This document shows, piece by piece, positions 43,446 through 52,620 of a stretch of 64,000 nucleotides of DNA; position 1 is the first letter of the stretch; the number at the start of each line of letters is the position of its first letter. The notes below the pieces were generated by a model. It had not been told where the DNA came from and searched no databases. It saw nothing but the letters and a program-made list of their open reading frames with translations. Made by a program: the position numbers and the translations under genes. This DNA is from Caldilineaceae bacterium (GTDB lineage Bacteria; Chloroflexota; Anaerolineae; Caldilineales; Caldilineaceae), in assembly GCA_022827195.1 (NCBI GenBank), contig JAJDTL010000034.1, forward strand, positions 1 to 64,000, in the 5' to 3' direction.

Positions 43446-43470
43446 CCGGCCTTGGTCAGATAGGTGTTTC

Positions 43471-44367
43471 TCAACCTTTCGTCCCGGTCAGGTTGATGCC
43501 TTCGATGAATGTCTTCTGCGCAAAGAAGAAGAGAATAATGATCGGAATCGTTGCCAGGGAGCTGGCCGCCATCAGATGCGGCACACAACGCTTACAAGTA
43601 TAATTTTGTCCCACATCCAACAATTCGATGCCCAAGGCGATGGGATAGTTCTCCTCGGTGCGAATGAAAAGAAGGGGGCCGAGGTAATCATTCCAGGCCC
43701 ACATGAAGCGGAACAGGGCCACCACCGCCAGGGCCGCATACGACAGCGGAACGATAATCCGGACCAGGATCGTCAGTTCGCTGGCCCCGTCAAGCCGGGC
43801 CGACTCCGACAGTTCTTCGGGAATCGTCCTGAAAAACTGGCGTAACATGAAGATGAAATAGGGATGCCCAAAGAGCGCGGTCACCGTCCAGAAACGATAG
43901 GTATCGAGCCACCCCAGCCACTTCAGGCCGATAAACACCGGTATCATTTTGACCGCCCACGGCATCATCATCGTAGTCAGGGCCAGGTAGAACAGTATAT
44001 CGCGGCCCGGCCATCGGATTTTTGAGAATCCGTAGGCGATGAAAGTGGACGAAACAACGGTGATCGACACAGCCGGCAGGACATAGCGGAAGACGGTATT
44101 GAAGGCAAAGGTTGTGAAGGGATGCAGCGTCCAGGCGTTGGGAAAGTTTTCCCAGAACATCGGGTTGGGAATCATCACAGGCGGCACGGTGAAGACCTGG
44201 GGATCATCCTTGAGCGCCGACGAGAACATCCAGTAAATCGGGAAAAGAAAGCTGAACGACAGGACAATCAACAGGCCATATTTGAGAACATCAAGCAGGA
44301 CTCCAACCCATCGATGTGAGCTCGCCCTGGTTGGAACGGCGCTCGGGCTGTCGGCAACCGTCGTCAT
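43471..44367 (-). CDS. Carbohydrate ABC transporter permease (MalG type)
   Basis: 298 residues, six predicted membrane helices. The first, VLKYGLLIVLSFSFLFPIYW, follows a polar N-terminus. The EAA loop is LSESARLDGASELTILVRII followed by VPL. The start overlaps the stop of the preceding permease by four bases (ATGA). It forms the importer with the MalF-type permease and the solute-binding protein upstream; no ATPase is encoded here, so a shared MsmX-like ATPase is likely. The pair CKRC near residue 263 is unusual for the family. Confidence 0.93.
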   Translation of the reverse strand: MTTVADSPSAVPTRASSHRWVGVLLDVLKYGLLIVLSFSFLFPIYWMFSSALKDDPQVFTVPPVMIPNPMFWENFPNAWTLHPFTTFAFNTVFRYVLPAVSITVVSSTFIAYGFSKIRWPGRDILFYLALTTMMMPWAVKMIPVFIGLKWLGWLDTYRFWTVTALFGHPYFIFMLRQFFRTIPEELSESARLDGASELTILVRIIVPLSYAALAVVALFRFMWAWNDYLGPLLFIRTEENYPIALGIELLDVGQNYTCKRCVPHLMAASSLATIPIIILFFFAQKTFIEGINLTGTKG

Positions 44368-45293
44368 CTCTCTTCATCTCCATAGTAGACCCAGCGAGCC
44401 GATGAGCGGAATAGGATAACCGTGAAAACGACGATGATGAGAAACATAACCCAGGCCACTGCCGATGCTTTACCCATCCTAAAATTAACGAACGCATTTC
44501 GATACAGGAATATGAGCAAAAACTCTGTCGCTCTCATCGGCCCGCCTTCAGTCAGCAGCCAGGGAATGGTGAATTCCTGAAATGCTGTGATGAAGCCGGT
44601 AACCAGGTTGAACAGGATGATCGGTGTCGTCATTGGGATCGTCACGTTCCACATCTTTCGCCACGCCGAGGCCCCGTCCAGGCTGGCCGCTTCAAGCAGA
44701 TGTCTGGGCACATTCTGCAGTGCGGCCAGGAAAATGACCACCGCTGCCCCCTGGGTCCAAACCATGACCAGAATCAATGACGGTTTGGCCAAGCCCGGGT
44801 TGGACAGGAAAGGGATAACCGGCAATTCCAGGGCCCGCAAAATGCCGTTTATGGCCCCATATTGGATATTGTACAGGAACTGCCAGGCCATGGCCGAGGC
44901 AACCGCCGGAACGATAACCGGCAGGTAAATAACGCCGCGAAAGAAGGTGCGCCCCACAATCCTTTGATTCAGCAGGTTGGCAATCAGGAAAGCGACACAA
45001 ACACCCACCGGCACGCCGATTCCGACATAGAAGAGCGTATTCCACAGAACTTCATAGAAATTAGGGTCTCCCGCGAACAGATAGACGTAGTTGTCCAGCC
45101 CGAGAAACACCGGAGGACGGACCAGGTCATAGCGGTTGAGACTGTAATAGAAGGCAGCCGCTACAGGGGCCAGTTCATAGCCGATAAAGCCAATCAGCCA
45201 GGGCGAAATGAAAAATAGCCCCAGCCGCAGATTCCTGCGTTCCCCCGGCGTAAACCGCCCGAGTTTCTTTGGCGAAATTGAAAATGCTGACAT
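44364..45293 (-). CDS. Carbohydrate ABC transporter permease (MalF/UgpA type)
   Basis: 309 residues. The N-terminal KLGRFTPGERRNLRLGLFFI is followed by six helices. The EAA loop is LEAASLDGASAWRKMWNVTI then PMT. It overlaps the next permease by ATGA and follows the solute-binding protein gene after a 507-bp spacer. That spacer carries a stable hairpin, probably to give the binding protein more mRNA than the permeases. Partner of the MalG-type permease. Confidence 0.93.
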   Translation of the reverse strand: MSAFSISPKKLGRFTPGERRNLRLGLFFISPWLIGFIGYELAPVAAAFYYSLNRYDLVRPPVFLGLDNYVYLFAGDPNFYEVLWNTLFYVGIGVPVGVCVAFLIANLLNQRIVGRTFFRGVIYLPVIVPAVASAMAWQFLYNIQYGAINGILRALELPVIPFLSNPGLAKPSLILVMVWTQGAAVVIFLAALQNVPRHLLEAASLDGASAWRKMWNVTIPMTTPIILFNLVTGFITAFQEFTIPWLLTEGGPMRATEFLLIFLYRNAFVNFRMGKASAVAWVMFLIIVVFTVILFRSSARWVYYGDEER

Positions 45294-45800
45294 CCGTTAA
45301 TCGTCCGCTAACGCAATACCGAGACCTAGGAAAACTGCTCGCGGCGAACGGCAAAGAAGATACACTGCCGGAACGACGCATTTCATCCAAACAGCCGTAC
45401 AAAACAGGCGAACGGCCAGCGATCTAGAGCCGTTCGCGTATGAACCGGAGGCCTGTCACAGGCCCTGCAACGACTGCCCCTTTCAAATATGAGGAGAAAC
45501 GGGAAGCCCGAGGCCGCCTGGCAGGATTGATGCAATCCTTACCGAATGACCTCGTACGAAAAATACAATGCCAGGAAAGTTGAAACCCGAACTCCCGGGA
45601 TACCTGTCATGCCCGAATGCCGTTAGCGGACATCCACCGGCCGCTTGCAGACAGGCCCGCCGATTCCCGCCAAAGGCACGCGGGGGCGATACCACAGGAG
45701 TTCAGGCTTCTCTCTGATCCCGCTATAGACCGGGCTGTCAGCCGGTCAATCAACATGCGACCGACCGACAGCCCTGGAAATCAAAGGTAGGGAGACCGGC
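45294..45800 (-). other. 507-bp spacer between binding protein and permease genes, with a hairpin
   Basis: No gene is supported. A perfect 9-bp stem, GCGAACGGC (45408-45416) and GCCGTTCGC (45429-45437), is present, without a T-run on the minus strand. It may protect or partly terminate the binding-protein transcript. Confidence 0.55.
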
Positions 45801-47168
45801 TTACCCAAGACCCTGCGCTGCATACTCCTCTTCGGCCCGCTTTTGCAACTCGGCCATCGCCTCCCCGGCCGGGGTAATACCGCGATAGACCTCTTCCCGC
45901 AAGGCGGCCCATTCGTCGTTCAGGAACCAGTGGATCGGACAGCGGCGACCGATCAACCACTCATCAGCTTGGTCCGGGGCATCCAAATACCAGCCCAGGC
46001 CATTGAAGGCATCAGGGTCTACGGTTGCCAGGTAAGACTTCTTGCCCGTAAGCCAGCCAACCTCGGCAAAGATGGCGTCCAGGGCAGCACTGTCGGCGGT
46101 CAGAAACTCGCTGACCCTGAACCCGGCTTCGATATTCGGGCTGTCTTTGAAACTCTGAATCATGTGGGCCCCGGTGGCCATCATCTTCGTCCCCTCCCGG
46201 CTGGCCGGTACCGGCACCCACGTCACCATGTTGGACTCCGCCGTCTCAGGCCGTCCCAGCAGCGTCGTCTCACCCGGAGCCCAGTATCCAAGCAGAATCG
46301 CCGACTGGACTTCGGCCCTGTAGGCGGCCCCCCAATAGCCCTGACCGTCAACCCCGCGCATCCCGGCCAGGTTGTCCGGACCGGCAATGCGGTGGAATTC
46401 GCCAAAGGTGTCAGCGGCCTGCGCCATGCGCTCGTCGTCGAAGTGGAAGGTATGCTCCTCGTCGTTCCACCAATTCAGCCCAAAGGCAAAGGCGGGGTAG
46501 TCCGGCTCCTGCGCCATACCGTCATAGGGGTCCCAGCCTACACGTTCCATGTTGCCGGCATCGTCAAAGATGGTCATCTCTTTCTGCCACTCCAACCACC
46601 CCTCGATCGTTCCAGGTGGATTGTCCGGGTCCAGGCCCGCCTCTTCCACATGGCGGCGGTTGTAGTTGATGCCCCACCAGATGTAGGACTCAATGCCGAC
46701 GATGCCAATTTTCTGCCCGTCGAATACGGTGGACTGGACCAGGTTCGTCAACAGATCGTCCTCGTCGATCAGCGCGCTGCCGGCCAGCTGATCGTCAACG
46801 GGCAAAATCACGCCCCGCGACCAGAACTCCACATATCCGGTGCAAGAGTTGAGATCTGGCGGGTCGCCTGCCGCCAGGGCGGCCAGCTTTTCTTCTAGCT
46901 GGACGCCGGATTTGAAGACCAGGTCGTAGTTGCCAATGTGCTCTTGGAAACTCTCCATCTCCTTGATCGTGTCTATTGCCGGGTCCAGGTTCGTCCAGTC
47001 AACCCACAAGCTGACACTTCCGCGTTCAGCCGAAGGTGCATCCGCCGCCGCGTCGCCCTCTGTTTCTTGCGGACCCGGGCAGGCGGCCAGTACCATCCCG
47101 GCTGCCGACATACCGCCAAGGCGCAGCAAGTTGCGGCGAGTCAAGCCATGCTTTCTCTCTTCTTCCAT
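45801..47168 (-). CDS. Extracellular solute-binding lipoprotein of a sugar ABC importer
   Basis: 455 residues. ATG 47168 (MEEERKHGLTRRNLLRLGG) has AAAGGAG at ideal spacing. The N-terminus combines a twin-arginine-like RRNLLRL, a hydrophobic segment and the lipobox LAAC, so it is a lipid-anchored, possibly Tat-exported binding protein. The body has family-1 solute-binding features (AALAAGDPPDL, GINYNRRHVEEAGLDPDNPP). It is Trp/Tyr rich, as usual for sugar binding. It is the first gene of the 47-34 kb minus-strand run. Confidence 0.93.
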   Translation of the reverse strand: MEEERKHGLTRRNLLRLGGMSAAGMVLAACPGPQETEGDAAADAPSAERGSVSLWVDWTNLDPAIDTIKEMESFQEHIGNYDLVFKSGVQLEEKLAALAAGDPPDLNSCTGYVEFWSRGVILPVDDQLAGSALIDEDDLLTNLVQSTVFDGQKIGIVGIESYIWWGINYNRRHVEEAGLDPDNPPGTIEGWLEWQKEMTIFDDAGNMERVGWDPYDGMAQEPDYPAFAFGLNWWNDEEHTFHFDDERMAQAADTFGEFHRIAGPDNLAGMRGVDGQGYWGAAYRAEVQSAILLGYWAPGETTLLGRPETAESNMVTWVPVPASREGTKMMATGAHMIQSFKDSPNIEAGFRVSEFLTADSAALDAIFAEVGWLTGKKSYLATVDPDAFNGLGWYLDAPDQADEWLIGRRCPIHWFLNDEWAALREEVYRGITPAGEAMAELQKRAEEEYAAQGLG

Positions 47169-47435
47169 CGTTTTTCTCCTTTGGATTGAATCACGGACCC
47201 GCAACCCGGGTGGAGTCGCGCAGCAAGAGGGGTGAGGATTAAGCCTTTACGCTTCAAAGTCCAGCTTCGTCTTCGTTAACGCCTCCCTTTCAGTGAAAGA
47301 GCCGTTATCCAATCAGCTGGCCCCTGACTCGATTTGTGACAATAATCTATGAACTGAGAGTATATCCCATACACTCAGCCATCACAAAGTACGAAAGCGA
47401 CCCGGGTCCGGCGTCAGGTCAGGGCCGGCAAGCGG

Positions 47436-47515
47436 GTCATTCCATCCTTGCGAAGATGGAGAGATTGCCTCTTGGCCGGTCAGGTGCAGGCAATCTGGCC
47501 GGCTACGGGAATGAC
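47436..47515. repeat. Nested inverted repeat (80 bp)
   Basis: The outer arms are GTCATTCC (47436-47443) and GGAATGAC (47508-47515). The inner arms are AGATTGCCT (47462-47470) and AGGCAATCT (47488-47496). It lies just downstream of the YqeC-MocA stop (minus) in a 360-bp spacer that otherwise shows nothing. It resembles small palindromic intergenic elements or a MITE. Confidence 0.75.
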
Positions 47516-47529
47516 GAAAACACTCCCTA

Positions 47530-48936
47530 TCACGAACTGCCTTCCAGCGCCGCCCGCCAATCCTCCGGCGAGTCCACGTCGGTCAGCCACTCGACTGGTG
47601 TCTCGATCGCGCTGACCTCTGCCACGTGCTGCCGCAGCAGCGCACCCCCACCCCGGTCTCCCTGGACTTGGCTCAACTGGCCGAAGAAGCGCCGGTCAAA
47701 CAGCGCCGGCGCGCCGCGGATGGCGCCGTCTACAGCCACAGCCGCCAAGTCGTTGCCGGCGCGCCAGTTCTGCCATAGCCGCCTCAGCAGCGCCGCCGGC
47801 AGGCGCGGCTGGTCCACCGGCAGGAACAGGGCCGCCTCGCACGCGGCCGGCAGCGCCTCCACCGCCGCGCGCACCGAGCCTGCCTGGCCATCTTGCCACG
47901 CTGGGTTGAAAACGGTACGCAGACGACCTCCGGCTTCGCGGCGCAGGGGCTCCAGCGCGGCCTCCACCTGTTCGCTGACCGCGCCGGTGATCACAAACGT
48001 TTCCGATGCGCCGCTCTCCAGCGCGCTGCGGGCGGCACGCGTCACCAATGGCTCGCCCTGCCAGCGCAGCAGTTGTTTCGGCTGCCCCATGCGCCGGCTT
48101 TCTCCCGCGGCCAGTACGATGGCGGCGGCCGGTCCCCAACGCTCGCGTACCGCGGTCCGGCTCTGCGGCCCGACCGCGCCGATCAGCGCCGGCTGGTGCT
48201 GCTGCATCAGCCGGTGTGCGATCTGCCGCGCAGCCGCCAGCCTGGGCGCGTCCTCGGCTTTGTTCAGAAGGGCGACCAGCCTCGCGCCCGGGGGCCGGCG
48301 CGTGCTGCCGTCCGCCGTTCCCTCTCCCGGCGCATAGGGTTCGACCAGGAGCCGGGCGAGCATGCGCGGCGTCAGGCGCGTCGACGCGTCCGTTTCCGCC
48401 AGCAGCGCCCGCACCCGTTCGGGCCGGTGTATATATGGCTCGTCCAGCGGCAGCCCCAGCCCGTCCAGTCCCGCCACCGGCACAAGGTGGGTTGTGCAGT
48501 CGGGGATGACCGGCTCGTGCGGCGCGGGCGCCTTCACCGGCCGCCGCCGGCTGCCGTCGCCTTCGACCGCGATCAACCCGATGCCGAGTTCACCCGCGCG
48601 CGCCGCCAGCGCATCAACAGTTGCCGGCGGTAATCCCTCGCTCTTGACGCCGGAAAGCGAAGCCGCCACGAGGCAGTGCCCGTGCCGCGCCAGCTCAGCC
48701 TCAAGCGCGGCCCAGTCGATCGCGCCCTTTCCGTGCGCGTCGACGACCAGGCGGACCGGGGCCTGCATCGCCTGTGATGTGAAGATACGCGTCGTCGTCG
48801 TGGTGACGACGCGCCGGCCCGCGGCCCGGGCCTCCTCGGCCAGCCGGAAGAGCGCGCTCGTCTTGCCGCCCGCGCCCACGAGCGTGACCACCGAAAGAGC
48901 GTCCGCCGGCAGCCGCAGAGCATGATGAAGTTGCAT
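47530..48936 (-). CDS. YqeC-like protein fused to MocA-like molybdopterin nucleotidyltransferase
   Basis: 468 residues. ATG 48936 (MQLHHALRLPADAL) is chosen because the P-loop LVGAGGKTSALF follows at once, as in YqeC. Residues ~1-240 are the YqeC (selenium-dependent hydroxylase accessory) part, with LIAVEGDGSRRRPVKAP and LNKAED. Residues ~270-468 are a MobA/MocA-type nucleotidyltransferase: VLAAGESRRMGQPKQLLRW, FLPVDQPRLP, GDRGGGALL and the terminal DVDSPEDW. It should add CMP to the molybdenum cofactor of the hydroxylase encoded upstream on the same strand. In most bacteria these are separate genes. Confidence 0.9.
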   Translation of the reverse strand: MQLHHALRLPADALSVVTLVGAGGKTSALFRLAEEARAAGRRVVTTTTTRIFTSQAMQAPVRLVVDAHGKGAIDWAALEAELARHGHCLVAASLSGVKSEGLPPATVDALAARAGELGIGLIAVEGDGSRRRPVKAPAPHEPVIPDCTTHLVPVAGLDGLGLPLDEPYIHRPERVRALLAETDASTRLTPRMLARLLVEPYAPGEGTADGSTRRPPGARLVALLNKAEDAPRLAAARQIAHRLMQQHQPALIGAVGPQSRTAVRERWGPAAAIVLAAGESRRMGQPKQLLRWQGEPLVTRAARSALESGASETFVITGAVSEQVEAALEPLRREAGGRLRTVFNPAWQDGQAGSVRAAVEALPAACEAALFLPVDQPRLPAALLRRLWQNWRAGNDLAAVAVDGAIRGAPALFDRRFFGQLSQVQGDRGGGALLRQHVAEVSAIETPVEWLTDVDSPEDWRAALEGSS

Positions 48937-48957
48937 GGGGCGTCTCAAGCGTCCAAT

Positions 48958-49000
48958 CCAAGTCCCGTTCGACAGCGGGACTTGGCGCGCGCTGCGCGCG
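48958..49000. repeat. Two adjacent perfect hairpins
   Basis: CCAAGTCCCG (48958-48967) pairs with CGGGACTTGG (48976-48985). It is followed directly by the CGCGCGC/GCGCGCG palindrome (about 48986-49000). They lie in the leader of the YqeC-MocA gene and just after the chimeric pseudogene. Confidence 0.75.
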
Positions 49001-49030
49001 CAGGAATCGTGGTCGTCTCCCTTACCTTTA

Positions 49031-49417
49031 CTACCCGCCGCCGTCACCAAAAACTAAGAGCGAGTATTCCATCTCCCGGTAGGACAACACCTTGGCCCGG
49101 ACCTGCCTCGCCAGGCCGGTCCACTCGATCAGTGAGAGAATCACCGAGATTGTGAAGAAGCGTTGTAATGGGGACCAATGGGCCGGCATCGCCGCGGCCA
49201 GCGCCGCCCACAGAGGAATCGCCGGAAATGACATCAGGAACTCGATGATGCGCCGGATCAATGTATCTATCCTACCGCCGTAGGCCGCGTTCAAGTTGAT
49301 GCCTTCCCGTGTCAGGTGATCGAAATGGGGCGTGCGCATAAACGACGGCGCGGCCTCTCCCGCGGCGTCAAGGCGCTGCTGGTCGGTCGTTATCAGCAAG
49401 ATATGGGGTCGTTCCAT
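49031..49417 (-). pseudogene. Chimera of a sulfatase N-terminus and a DppC-type permease fragment
   Basis: 128 residues from ATG 49417. Residues 1-~47 (MERPHILLITTDQQRLDAAG, then TPHFDHLTREGINLNAAYG) are the start of a sulfatase, stopping before its CxPxR motif. Residues ~48-118 (GRIDTLIRRIIEFLMSFPAI, then WAALAAAMPAHWSP, SLIEWTGLARQVRAKVLS) are the middle of an oligopeptide-type ABC permease, with its EAA-like loop. The frame stays open across the join. Neither part can work alone, so this is a deletion scar where two genes were fused, in the minus direction between the hydroxylase and YqeC-MocA genes. Confidence 0.8.
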
Positions 49418-49562
49418 CCGTATTCCGTCCCGCCGAAGAAAGAGAAGAACGGATCGATTGTGCTCTTTGGAATTACAACGCGGACCTACCAGTGCAAAAT
49501 CGCGCCTATCTTCAGCCGCAACGCACCACCACCACGAAAAACTAAGAACCAAAAACTGAAAA

Positions 49563-52553
49563 CTAGAAACTCTCCCCCCAATGCCCGTCGATCTCCCGCG
49601 CTCCCGCGTGCATCGCCAGCAGCAGCGCGTCCTGGTCCACCGGCAGCGCCAGGCAGCGCACGCCAACCGCATTGTAGATCGCGTTCGTGATCGCCGGGCT
49701 GATCGGAATCGAGCTGATCTCCCCCACACCCTTGGCGCCGTACGGCCCGTCCGCGGTCGGATGCTCGACAATGTAGCTGTCCATCTTCGGCGTCATCTTG
49801 ATTCCCGGCATCTTGTACTGCCCCAGCCGCTCCGTCCAGGGAATGCCCTTCTCGACGATATAGTGCTCGGTCAGCGCGTTGCCGATCCCCATCACGATCC
49901 CGCCCTCGATCTGTCCCAGAAGGCTCTGCGGATTGATCGCCCGTCCCACGTCGTGCGCGGACACCACCCGCTCCACCGCCACCTCGCCCGTGTCCGTATC
50001 CACGCTCACCAGCGCCGCGTGCACCGCATACGAAAAGGCAAAATGCATGTCACCGCCCGTCCCCAGCGGCTGCGTCTGCGGCGCCCAGTACTCGTAGCGC
50101 AGCTTCGGCAACCGGTTCTCAGCCAGCAGCGCGTTGACCGCGTCGGCAAAGGTAATGCTGCGCGTCGACCCCGGCAGGATCCCACCGGCGCTGCCGTTCG
50201 CGCCCTCCACCGGCAGCGCCGCCCCGTGCATCTGCGCCAGCCGTCTCTCATCCACGTACGCCAGCCCCTCGTGGAAGGCGATCACCTCGGGGTGCGTGTC
50301 GAACTTTTCAGCCAGCACGTTCTGCATCTGCTGGCGCATCGCCCGCGCCGCCAGCCGCGCCGCGTTGCCGCTCACATAGGTCTGCCGGCTCGCGGTCGAC
50401 GGGCCGCCGTCGGGCGTCACGTCGGTGTCCATCACCGTGACGCGCACCTTGTCGAACGGCAGACCCAGCTCCTGCGCTGTGCAGGCCGCCAGCACGCCCA
50501 CCAGGTTCTGTCCCATCTCCGCGCTGCTCGTGCGGATCGCCGCGGTCCCGTCCGCGAAGACCTCCACCTCCGCTTCGGCCTTGTCCGGCGCGCCCCCGCC
50601 CAGCCCGGTGTTCTTGTAGCCGGCCGCGATGCCCCAGGCGCAGCGCTTGCTGCCCTTCTGCCAGGAGCGCCAGGGGCTGTCGGGCTGCGCACTTCCGTTT
50701 TCCGCCGGCCGCCTGACCTCCGCCTCCACCCTGTCGAAACATTCGAGCATGCCTACGCTCTCGCGCAGCTCCTGGCCCGTGGCCGTTTTCGTGCCCACGC
50801 GCATCACATTCCTGCGCCTCAGCTCGGTCGGATCCATCCCCAGCTCGGCCGCCAGGATGTCCATGTTGCTCTCGATCGCAAAGGCCGACTGCGTCACGCC
50901 GAAACCGCGGAACGCGCCGCTCGGCGCGTTGTTGGTGTACATCGCGTAGCAGTCGATCTTGGCGTGCGGCAATGTGTATGGGCCTGTCGCGTGCGTCGTC
51001 GCCCGCGTCATCACCTTTTCGCCCAGGCTCGCGTACGCGCCGCTGTCGCCGTAGAGCTCCGCCTCCACCGCCACCAGGCTGCCGTCGCGTCTGGCCCCCG
51101 TCTTGATGCGGATGATGGTGGCATGACGTTTGGGGTGGAAGATCATGCTCTCCTGCCGGCTGTACAGGACCTTGACCGGGCGCCCCGTCACCTGCGCCGC
51201 CAGCGCGGCGTGTATCTGCCCGGCGATGTCCTCCTTGCCGCCGAACCCGCCGCCCATCAGCGTGCCGGTCACCCGCACCGCCTCGTCCTCCAGGCCCAGG
51301 CTCTTCGCCACCTGCCGCCTGTCGCTGTAGGGGATCTGACTGCCCACGTAGACGGTCAGCTTCTCGTAGGCCTCGCCCGGCAGCGGTGTGCCCTCCAGGT
51401 TCCTCCCGCGGCCGTCGGACGCCGTCGCAACGTACCCGGCCGGCACCGCCACCGCACACTCCGGCTCCAGGAAGGCATGCTCCGTCATCGGCGTACGGTA
51501 GGTGCGCTCCACGACTACGTCCGCCTCGGCGAAGCCCTGCTCCACCTCGCCTTGCCGCACCTTGATGTGCTTGATCAGGTTTCCGCCGGCGCGGTCCGGG
51601 TGCAGCTGTGGTGCATCCGGCTTCAAGGCATCGCGCGGGTCGGTCACCGCCTCCAGTGCATCGTACTCCACATCGATCAGCGGCAGCGCCTGCCGTGCGA
51701 TCTCCGCCGTTTCCGCCGCCACCAGCGCAATCGCATCGCCCACGTAGCGCGCCGGATACGCGCCCCCGGCAAAGACCGGCCAGTCGTTTTCCACCAAGCC
51801 GTGGCGCGGGTCGCCCGGCACATCGGCGTGTGTCAGCACCGCGTGCACGCCCGCCAGCGCGCGCGCCCTCTCCGTGTTGACCCTGACGATGCGCGCGTGC
51901 GGATGTTCGCTGCGCAGCGTCGCCCCGAAGAGCATCCCCTCGAAGTTGTAGTCGTCCGTGTACAGCGCCGCGCCCGTCACCTTGTCAACCGCGTCCGGCC
52001 GCGCGTACGGCTGCCCGATCTGCGACAGCGGCTCCATCACCTCCGGCAGTTCCGCCTCCGCCATCCGGCCCGTACGCATAAAGACGCCCGCCGCCTTCAC
52101 CGAACTGATGATCGCCTGGTAGCCGGTGCAGCGGCAGTAGGTATCTTTCAAACACTCCTTGATCTCGACCTCGCTCGGCTTTGGGTTCTCGTCCAGCAAC
52201 GTCTTCGCCTGCATGATGAAACCGGGCGTGCAGAATCCGCACTGCGTCGCTCCGTGCTCGACAAAGGCCGACTGCAGCGGGTGCAATTCCAGCGCCTCCT
52301 CCCCCTGCCGTGTCTGTGCCAGCCCCTCGATCGTCAGCACATCCGTCCCCTGCGCCTTGAACGCCGGGTAGATGCACGAGTCGACCGACTGGCCGTCGAC
52401 AATCACCGTGCAGCAGCCGCACTCCGCCTCATCGCACCCGATCTTCGTGCCGGTCAGCCCCAGGTCGTAGCGCAGGACCTCCGCCAGAAAGCGGCTGGGC
52501 GCCACGTCGAGGACCTGCTCCGTGCCGTTGACAGTCAGTCTCAGTTCCTTCAC
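49563..52553 (-). CDS. Fused xanthine dehydrogenase-type molybdenum hydroxylase (2Fe-2S + Moco subunits)
   Basis: 996 residues. GTG 52553 is preferred because GGAG lies 7-8 bases before it; an ATG at 52580 lacks a ribosome site. Residues ~1-155 are the small subunit: plant-type 2Fe-2S cluster Cys40, Cys45, Cys48, Cys60 and a second cluster in CGFC and CRCTG. Residues ~165-996 are the molybdopterin subunit, with GGGFGGKEDIAG, GAFRGFGV and the catalytic Glu in GVGEISSIP. It hydroxylates purines, aldehydes or aromatic heterocycles; the substrate is unknown. The FAD subunit is encoded upstream at 53565, so it is a CoxS-CoxL fusion with separate CoxM. The stop codon is formed by the AAAACTAGAAACT intergenic repeat. 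Confidence 0.93.
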   Translation of the reverse strand: MKELRLTVNGTEQVLDVAPSRFLAEVLRYDLGLTGTKIGCDEAECGCCTVIVDGQSVDSCIYPAFKAQGTDVLTIEGLAQTRQGEEALELHPLQSAFVEHGATQCGFCTPGFIMQAKTLLDENPKPSEVEIKECLKDTYCRCTGYQAIISSVKAAGVFMRTGRMAEAELPEVMEPLSQIGQPYARPDAVDKVTGAALYTDDYNFEGMLFGATLRSEHPHARIVRVNTERARALAGVHAVLTHADVPGDPRHGLVENDWPVFAGGAYPARYVGDAIALVAAETAEIARQALPLIDVEYDALEAVTDPRDALKPDAPQLHPDRAGGNLIKHIKVRQGEVEQGFAEADVVVERTYRTPMTEHAFLEPECAVAVPAGYVATASDGRGRNLEGTPLPGEAYEKLTVYVGSQIPYSDRRQVAKSLGLEDEAVRVTGTLMGGGFGGKEDIAGQIHAALAAQVTGRPVKVLYSRQESMIFHPKRHATIIRIKTGARRDGSLVAVEAELYGDSGAYASLGEKVMTRATTHATGPYTLPHAKIDCYAMYTNNAPSGAFRGFGVTQSAFAIESNMDILAAELGMDPTELRRRNVMRVGTKTATGQELRESVGMLECFDRVEAEVRRPAENGSAQPDSPWRSWQKGSKRCAWGIAAGYKNTGLGGGAPDKAEAEVEVFADGTAAIRTSSAEMGQNLVGVLAACTAQELGLPFDKVRVTVMDTDVTPDGGPSTASRQTYVSGNAARLAARAMRQQMQNVLAEKFDTHPEVIAFHEGLAYVDERRLAQMHGAALPVEGANGSAGGILPGSTRSITFADAVNALLAENRLPKLRYEYWAPQTQPLGTGGDMHFAFSYAVHAALVSVDTDTGEVAVERVVSAHDVGRAINPQSLLGQIEGGIVMGIGNALTEHYIVEKGIPWTERLGQYKMPGIKMTPKMDSYIVEHPTADGPYGAKGVGEISSIPISPAITNAIYNAVGVRCLALPVDQDALLLAMHAGAREIDGHWGESF

Positions 52554-52620
52554 AACGCTGCTCCTGTTTCCCCTAGACATCGGTGAAAGGCGGCCGGCGG
52601 TCGGCCGCGCGAAACTGCGG

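Noticed and set aside
49581..52586. A ~1000-codon plus-strand open frame opposite the molybdenum hydroxylase
   Set aside because: Composition (Arg, His, Leu) is that of an antisense shadow. All cofactor motifs are on the minus strand.
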